Shown here: piece by piece, positions 58,579 to 64,000 of the stretch | Position numbering within the stretch: the first letter of the stretch is position 1 | Layout: each line of letters begins with the position of its first letter | Assembly (NCBI GenBank): GCA_025617745.1 | Contig: CM046863.1 | Coordinates: 9,412,935-9,476,934 of the forward strand | Reading direction: 5' to 3' | Length of the DNA stretch: 64,000 nt | Source of the DNA: Heliocidaris erythrogramma | Lineage: Eukaryota > Echinodermata > Echinoidea > Camarodonta > Echinometridae | Program-made: the position numbers and the translations under genes | The notes under the pieces: model-generated | Seen by the model: the letters and a program-made list of their open reading frames with translations, nothing else | What the model was told of the DNA's origin: nothing | Database searches by the model: none

Positions 58579-60213
58579 CACTGTTGGTCATAAAGGTGGA
58601 ATAAAATATTTGTGAATAAAAATCGACAGTTTTGTTGGTATTTGAAAGGCTACGCGTAGACAAAATGGTAATTGAGTGATTACATATTGTTTCCCCATTA
58701 CACAGGTGACATTATAACATGAGAAATTTGGATTACGTAATAAATTCTTTTGTTGTAGACTATAAAAGCCCATGCATATGACATTATGTCGCTTTCCCTG
58801 ATTTAGCACTGTGTATAAGAAGGTTGCATTTTTTCGAGTTCCTTGTACCGTTTGAAATAAAAATCGGTAGAGACGTTCCCTGGACTATGCCTGGTCCAAC
58901 GGCAACAGCAACGCGAGAGAGTGGTAGCACTGCGACAGGAGGGCTACAAGCAGACTGATATCGCAGAAGTCCTAGGGATATCACAGAGTGCAGTCTCTAA
59001 GATCCTGAAACGTCAACGTGAGGCGGGGAATGTGCGGCCACGGAAATCTCCAGGACGTCCCAGATTGACCACAAGAAGAGATGATCGCCAACTGTTGAAT
59101 TTCAGCCGCAGAAACCGGAAATTGCCCACGAGCCGTCTTCGTCGCTTGTGGAGGAGATATCATGGGATCAACGTTTCCCGGTCAACCGTTAATCGCAGAT
59201 TGCTCCAACATGGTTACCGAGCACGACGGTTGACCAAATGTCCACGCCTGTCTGTTCGCCACAGAGTAGCTCGTCTTCTTTGGGCTAGGGAGCACATCCA
59301 GGACATTGACAACATGTGGTCTTCACGGACGAGAGCTGGTTCATCCTTGACCGAAAGGATGGGAGACAACGAGTTCGTCGATTAGCCGGGGGAAAACCTT
59401 CGCGGTGAATGTATCCACGAGACGACTCAAGGCGGAGGCCGGCATCCATTATGGAGGGAAAACGCCACTGGTGGTTCCGGACGGAAACGTCAACGCCGCC
59501 GCCTACAGGGATATCTTGGAGTTCCACTGTCTTCCATATGCAGACGAGTGTATGGGCACAATTTCCGACTGCAGGATGACAACGCTAGACCGCACAGGGC
59601 CGCTGCAGTAAGGGAATTCCTGGAGGCAGAGGGCGTCGTACAGTTGCCATGGCCAGCTTGTTCGCCGGATATGAACCCCATAGAGCATGCATGGGATTCC
59701 CTAGGCCGAGCCATCAACGACAGAGAGGTCATTCCTCAAAATCTGCAGGAGTTGGCAGATGCTCTGAGGGAAGAATGGGACGCTATGCCTGTTGACGTCA
59801 TCAACAAGCTAGTGGACAGCATGCCACGACGTCTACATGCGCTGGTTCGTGCCAGGGGTGGACATACCCGATACTAGTGACTGAGTAAGAAAAATGACTC
59901 AAGTTTGATGCAAATTTGTCCATGAAATCACAAGAAAGAAGTCATCTGGAAAACTGAGAGAGATTGAAAATAAATACTGTATCTCATGATCATTTAATTT
60001 ACTGTATATTGTCGTCATTGTTGTTCTATGCTCATGACATCCAACGCTTAGGACATAAACTTGTAAAATATCACTGTCAAACGTGTGTAAAAGGCAGAAT
60101 AATAAAGTAAAGTGGTTATCATGCACCATAAATGCCATATTCAAATCATGTTGTAATAATTACGCTGTGAAAATTTGGTGAAAAAAAATATTCCACCTTT
60201 ATGACCAACAGTG
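58579..60213. mobile_element. Tc1-type DNA transposon in intron 5 of gene B
   Basis: 1,635 bp with 25-bp perfect inverted ends beginning CACTGTTGGTCATAAAGG and a TA duplication on both sides (58,577-58,578 and 60,214-60,215). The matching place in gene A reads CGTATATAGGTTCG with no element, a clean empty site. The insertion is therefore younger than the segmental duplication. It encodes a broken DD34E transposase on the plus strand. Confidence 0.95.
58887..59877 (+). pseudogene. Tc1-family transposase, several frameshifts
   Basis: It starts at ATG 58,887. The N-terminal paired-type DNA-binding region (YKQTDIAEVLGISQSAVSKI and the basic GRPRLTTRRDD) is in frame from 58,921, two bases out of phase with the ATG. 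The catalytic triad is recognisable across frames: FTDESW near 59,316-59,333, DDNARPHRAA at about 59,575, and SPDMNPIEHAW at about 59,667, with 34 residues between the second Asp and Glu. Frame changes near 58,915, 59,313, 59,395 and 59,520 make it inactive as read. Confidence 0.88.
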
Positions 60214-60295
60214 TAGGTTCGTAAAAAGCATATTTCAATTTTTTATTTCCATTTCAATATTAATTAGTTTAGTTTTCGTCTTTCCGTTTTATCAG

Positions 60296-60400
60296 ACCCC
60301 ATGGAAGTAATTCATCAGCCTTCTCTAGAGAGTTCTGTAAGACCACAGCCATCCCAAGAAGGAATCCCTCTAGAGACTATTTGCAGAATCGATTCCCAAG
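60296..60400 (+). CDS. Gene B exon 6: Ser-rich linker
   Basis: 105 nt, phase 1-1: DPMEVIHQPSLESSVRPQPS and following. It differs from gene A at two residues (Ile/Met and Ser/Pro). The donor is CCCAAG|GTAAGC, slightly stronger than in gene A. Confidence 0.8.
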
Positions 60401-61126
60401 GTAAGCACTCCCTCTTGGCAAGCTGCTATGACCACGCGCACTGTTCTTTAATTCAGCGTGAAAATGACTTTCCATTTTCGCATGAAACAAATTCATATTC
60501 CCAAGTTACTTCAAAGAGCACAGAGAAAGATATCTTTTATTCCAAAACTAATCGTCGTTAATATATTTCTAAAATATCTTTCATTGCAGAGTTTCAGACA
60601 AAAGCCATTCGTTGAAAATAGGAGTAGGCCTAGTGGAATAAGAACAGGAAGATTTAGCACATAGTAAGGATAGTTTTACTAGTAGCAGCAGAAGAAGTAA
60701 TAGTATATTTTATGTGATGATTTCCACTTTTCTGATCCAAACTAATGGTCTAAAATTTTGCACAGAACAATAGAGAGGAGAAGCATGAACGGAAATGTTT
60801 TGGCATGATGAAGTGAAATCATAACAATTTGTACTGTTTTTAACACAGACAAAACAAATTGTGTCCGATCCGAGCATCCACGTCATAATGATTAATTGAA
60901 TAATTGTCATCTTGGCAAACCTGTTGCATGGTCAGTAAAAGTCTTTTGATTAAGGCCCTGGTCAAATAGGGGATTTGTGTGGTTGTTCGGACTACCATCC
61001 TGATATGATTGGTTTGGCTATTTTTTTAACATGATATCTCCGTGAAATTGAGTATAATTTAATTTCTTATTTCCATGTTGATATTAATTGGTTTTCGTTT
61101 TCTCTTTTTACTCCATTTCAAATCAG

Positions 61127-61234
61127 ACCCCATGGAGGTAAGTCATCAGTCTTTTCTTCAGAGTCCTGTAAGAACACGATCATCCCAGGAAGAAATCCCT
61201 CGTCTAGAGACTCTTGGCTCAATCGATTCCTCAG
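61127..61234 (+). CDS. Gene B exon 7: Ser-rich linker (sister exon)
   Basis: 108 nt, phase 1-1: DPMEVSHQSFLQSPVRTRSS and following. The internal GAG|GTAAGT at 61,135-61,143 is retained. It has more amino-acid changes against gene A than exons 3-5, which suggests weak constraint. Confidence 0.8.
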
Positions 61235-61568
61235 GTAACCCCCATTCCCGTTCTTAATATTAGTCATTAACCCATTAGATGAGATTACCTTTTTTGTATC
61301 TTATTAAGGCAACGCACACCATGCAACCGAACAACGACTAAATTTTGAAAAAATATTGCAATATAGAAAATGTGATTTCTTCTTGACTGAGGTCCCAAAT
61401 GTTAATAAGAGTAGTCATGTCGAAATTTCAAGCCCATATTATAGATATATATATATATATATATATGTCCAGTATACCTACATTCAAATCATGATGAACT
61501 ATAAATCGGATTATTCGTTAGCTTTACAAATGACATGGGTACAGCAGCACCGGTGCTCCAGATATAGA

Positions 61569-61843
61569 TATGCGTAAACAGAAGAAAAGTTTAGGAACTG
61601 TACTAGGACGTAGCTGGTATACATACACGTTTTAATCGAGCTTTCGGCTATTTAGGCCTTCTTCAGGATCTGAAGATAAGTCATAAAACAAAAACAAAAA
61701 CCAATACATCGTAGCGATCGTATATGACATACTATGTCATATATCATATATCGTATTACATCAATTAAGCGTGTATGTATCAATTAAACGTGTATGTATA
61801 CCAGTTACGTCCTAGTACAGTTCCTAGACTTTGCTTCTGTTTA

Positions 61844-61851
<8 letters not shown>
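61569..61851. mobile_element. Penelope-like inverted fragment in intron 7 of gene B
   Basis: Inverted ends of about 66 bp start ATGCGTAAACAGAAGAAAAG (mirrored at the right) and lead through GTCCTAGTACAG and GTGTATGTATA. On the minus strand the centre has CTGAAGA-AGGCC-TAAATA-GCC-GAAAGC, the same hammerhead-like core as in intron 7 of gene A. The surrounding sequence is different, so the two insertions are independent. A long TA run and poly-G follow (61,845-61,891). Confidence 0.5.
61642..61666 (-). ncRNA. Hammerhead-ribozyme-like core (minus strand)
   Basis: CTGAAGA, a GGC/GCC stem with the loop CTAAATA, then GAAA. Stems I and III are not resolved; it may be a decayed Penelope-element ribozyme. 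Confidence 0.35.
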
Positions 61852-61882
<31 letters not shown>

Positions 61883-62202
61883 GGGGGGGGGTGTGTGTGT
61901 ACGTGCCCTACGTAACCTTTTATGTATTATGTGTAAAAATGAATAATTCACCACTATAACACGCGCGTACACGAGTACCTTACATTAGATTACATTAGAG
62001 TGTGAGTGGGCGATTGAAGGTGCGTGGGTGCATGTTTGCAGATAAATGGGAGATGGGTGTGTTTAAAACGCAAACGAAATCTAGGATTCCAGGAAAGTGT
62101 AATGTATTCTTCACCCTTTCCTTTTTTATCATTTAGATCAAAATTTTTATGAAGTATAACGTAAAAGACAGTAATGTTTTGTTGGGTTTTTTTAAATTTC
62201 AG

Positions 62203-62245
62203 GACAACCAAGCTCAAAGACACCTCCAGGAGATGAAGCTAAAAA
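62203..62245 (+). CDS. Gene B exon 8: short hinge exon
   Basis: 43 nt encoding GQPSSKTPPGDEAK in the frame set by exon 7. One residue differs from gene A (Ala/Thr). The last exon, with the Death domain, lies outside the window. Confidence 0.7.
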
Positions 62246-62400
62246 GTAATTCAATATGTACCTTCCCATTTTTATTATTTGTGTATTATTATTTTTTCGG
62301 GGGAGAAGGGGGTTAGCTTAATGTTGTGTTGGTATGTTGTTTATGCACTACTTTCCTGATTCTCTCTTGTAACTATTCACCAGGAGGAATGCCGTTTTAT

Positions 62401-63664
62401 TTCTCGCTACCTCAAATATGCAATTTTCGACGTAGAGGGCAATATTATGCATGAAAATGGTCCGCATCTTCGTCAACTTCACTTCCGGTCCGTATTGAAA
62501 TACGGCTTATGAATAAAATGAGTGCTAAAATGCTTAATTTTTGGATCGCACGACATAAACCACTCAAATTTTGAAAATTCAACCAATTGTCTCAATAAAT
62601 TGGTTCGGTGTAAAAATGCCAGAGGTAAAAATGCCAGAGGAAAAAATGCCAGAGGTAAAAATGCCAGAGTAAAAAAATGCCAGAGGTAAAAAATGCTAGT
62701 ACCCCTCCCCCGACCCGGATATAGCATGCATGTATGTATTGTTTGCCACTAGCTTTCAGCTGACGACCCTTTTTTGTTAAACACTTCATATTATATTCTT
62801 TTTTTCACTTTTAATTCTGTTTGAATATATCTGCATCTGGTTTATAACTTAATGTGCATGAGCCCCCCCCCCCCCCCGTATTAATGTTGACGAGGCTGTA
62901 ATGCTCGATGTTTGTGTGACGACCTGTACATTTGTTGAAGAAGGGTGATGTCATTTTTGCATAGCTCCTTTCCCTTCTATAAACCTAAAATTCAGTTGCA
63001 GATTTCTTTCTCGTTCCAAATTTCATTCGGGATAATGAAATCGTACGTCGATTAAAAAGGCCGGTTCTACGATCTGGAGTCCACAGTCCAACAGTTCGAC
63101 AAGAAAAACGCGGTCAAACCAAATAGTCTAAAAGTAAAATACAAGCAGATGTCAGGTCTGCTTCTTGACCTTCTTTATGTTTCATCTCTTGATTTTTCAC
63201 CTCTATTTTCCTAGTATGCAGCTGGCATATTTTGCCTGTTTACTTTTTGTTCCTGACATCACCCATCGCGTGTTTATCTTTGTCATTTTACCTCTGGCAT
63301 TTTTTTCTCTGGCATTTTTACCTCTGGCATTTTTACCTCTGGCATTTTTTCCTCTGGCATTTTTACCTCTGGCATTTTTTCCTCTGGCATTTTTACCTCT
63401 GGCATTTTTCCTCTGGCATTTTTACCCCTGGCATTTATTCCTCTGGCATTTTTACCTCTGGCATTTTTACCTGGCACCTAATCATGATGGTATCTTTTCA
63501 AACATGTTAATTTATACTCAAACTCGAGTATTTTTGTAATACCTGTGTACATTTTCAATGCAAAAAGACAAACACCCAATCGGGATTTTGGCAGCACTGC
63601 GCATGCGTGGTTTGCATGACAAACGCCATCTGTTGGCACAATTGCGTATTTGGGGTAGCGAGAA
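62401..63664. mobile_element. Copy-B-specific TIR element with inverted minisatellite arms
   Basis: The ends TTCTCGCTACCTCAAATATG and CGTATTTGGGGTAGCGAGAA are inverted copies over about 25 bp. The element splits sequence that is continuous in gene A intron 8 (20,345-20,350). Inside, five units of AAAAATGCCAGAGGT lie at 62,609-62,697 and about twelve units of the complement ACCTCTGGCATTTTT at 63,285-63,475, so the minisatellites face each other across ~600 bp. Frames through them are artefacts. It is non-autonomous; the family is unknown to me and the target duplication is not clear. Confidence 0.8.
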
Positions 63665-64000
63665 TTCCGCCGTCAATCAATATGTAACTGTTATAATTAT
63701 CAACAAGGTCTGTGGTTTACGTCACTTAGTCGACAGTTGAAGAGAATGTTACATAAATATGACATTATTTTAGACTATATTTATAGAATCATATACCTAT
63801 ACTTCTAGGCAAGTTTTTACTAGATGTCGTGGCAGATATATGCTCAGAGGGAAATACAAAGGTGGTAGCAAGTTGTTTGGAAAGACAGACGAGGAATTTC
63901 AGAAACAAATGGAGAAAAAGATTTGAGAAAAATAAGAAAGAAAGTTAGTTATAAGATGTCTATTGCAAACTGGACAGTCAAGTTGGCGAATTGATACTTA
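63665..64000 (+). other. Intron 8 of gene B, continuing
   Basis: Matches gene A intron 8 (20,350-20,655). By that alignment, exon 9 should begin about 205 bp after base 64,000. Confidence 0.8.

Larger units (their letters stand above)
46372..64000. repeat. Segmental duplication, copy B (runs off the window)
   Basis: Matches copy A from GACTCGCTCCCTAGATATGA onward to the last base of the window. Extra in B relative to A: 46,727-47,130, a tRNA-like insert region (47,705-48,028), ~170 bp at 49,296-49,468, seven more ankyrin repeats, a Tc1 element, a different Penelope-like fragment, and the 62,401-63,664 element. Confidence 0.9.
49508..64000 (+). pseudogene. Gene B: ankyrin-repeat / ZU5 / UPA protein with one stop; Death exon beyond the window
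   Basis: Exons 1-8: 49,508-53,240; 54,318-54,782; 55,359-55,597; 56,093-56,203; 57,675-57,825; 60,296-60,400; 61,127-61,234; 62,203-62,245. Phases and splice sites match gene A exactly. Exon 1 has 37 ankyrin repeats but a TGA at 51,539-51,541 in repeat 20; reading continues in frame beyond it. Without the stop, exon 1 would give 1,244 codons. Unlike gene A, exon 2 is intact, so the single TGA is the only coding defect seen in the visible exons. Either the gene is a very young pseudogene, or it makes a 677-residue ankyrin-only protein, or the stop is a sequencing/assembly error or allele. A role as a death-fold scaffold is inferred from the architecture. Confidence 0.8.

Noticed and set aside
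63165-63539. 124-codon frame with repeated LPLAF
   Set aside because: It is a translation of the minisatellite array in the 62,401-63,664 element; the opposed frames are equally artefactual.

Overview
The window is eukaryotic and animal. It is AT-rich and intron-bearing, and it is crowded with CT/CA/TA microsatellites, poly-C/poly-G runs, non-LTR retrotransposon pieces and short inverted-repeat elements. An echinoderm, most likely a sea urchin, fits best. This is inferred from the style of the repeats (including a fold-back element with sub-repeated arms) and from the ankyrin/death-domain gene type; no marker gene proves the species.

The core is a tandem segmental duplication. Copy A runs 5,545-~20,655 and copy B runs 46,372-64,000 (window end), about 41 kb apart. 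Each carries one gene of the same plan: a giant first exon made only of 33-residue ankyrin repeats, an acidic linker with a ZU5-like domain, a UPA-like region over three exons, a Ser-rich linker encoded by two sister exons, a short exon, and a final Death-domain exon. I built nine exons by matching splice sites and phases in the two copies. The plan is that of ankyrin/PIDD/UNC5-type adaptors and suggests a death-fold signalling or scaffold protein. Both copies are damaged as read here. Gene A (30 repeats) has a net +8 bp change in the ZU5 exon. Gene B (37 repeats) has one TGA inside the repeat array, and its Death exon lies just beyond the window.

Two decayed relics show the array was once larger. 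A broken Death-domain exon lies at 21.35-21.5 kb. A second relic is split into intron-1-like sequence (25.27-26.04 kb) and the end of a Death exon (34.2-34.33 kb). The gene family has therefore been duplicated and lost repeatedly here, while its ankyrin arrays were reshuffled by unequal exchange or conversion (an 11-repeat, 1,089-bp higher-order unit in gene B).

The rest is mobile DNA. There are three LINE-like elements (3.0-5.5, 22.9-25.2 and 37.2-41.5 kb; the last is nearly complete with ORF1 and an endonuclease-reverse transcriptase ORF2) and a minus-strand Gypsy-type fragment (27.4-29.0 kb). A Tc1-type DD34E transposon (58.6-60.2 kb) has a clean empty site in copy A. There is a fold-back element at 34.3-36.5 kb, an 827-bp near-palindrome at 22.0-22.9 kb, and several MITE-like elements. 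Penelope-like inverted fragments with hammerhead-like cores sit in the same intron of both genes. A copy-B-only element at 62.4-63.7 kb carries inverted minisatellite arms. Comparing the two gene copies gives direct evidence for which insertions came after the duplication. All alignments and repeat counts were made by eye.
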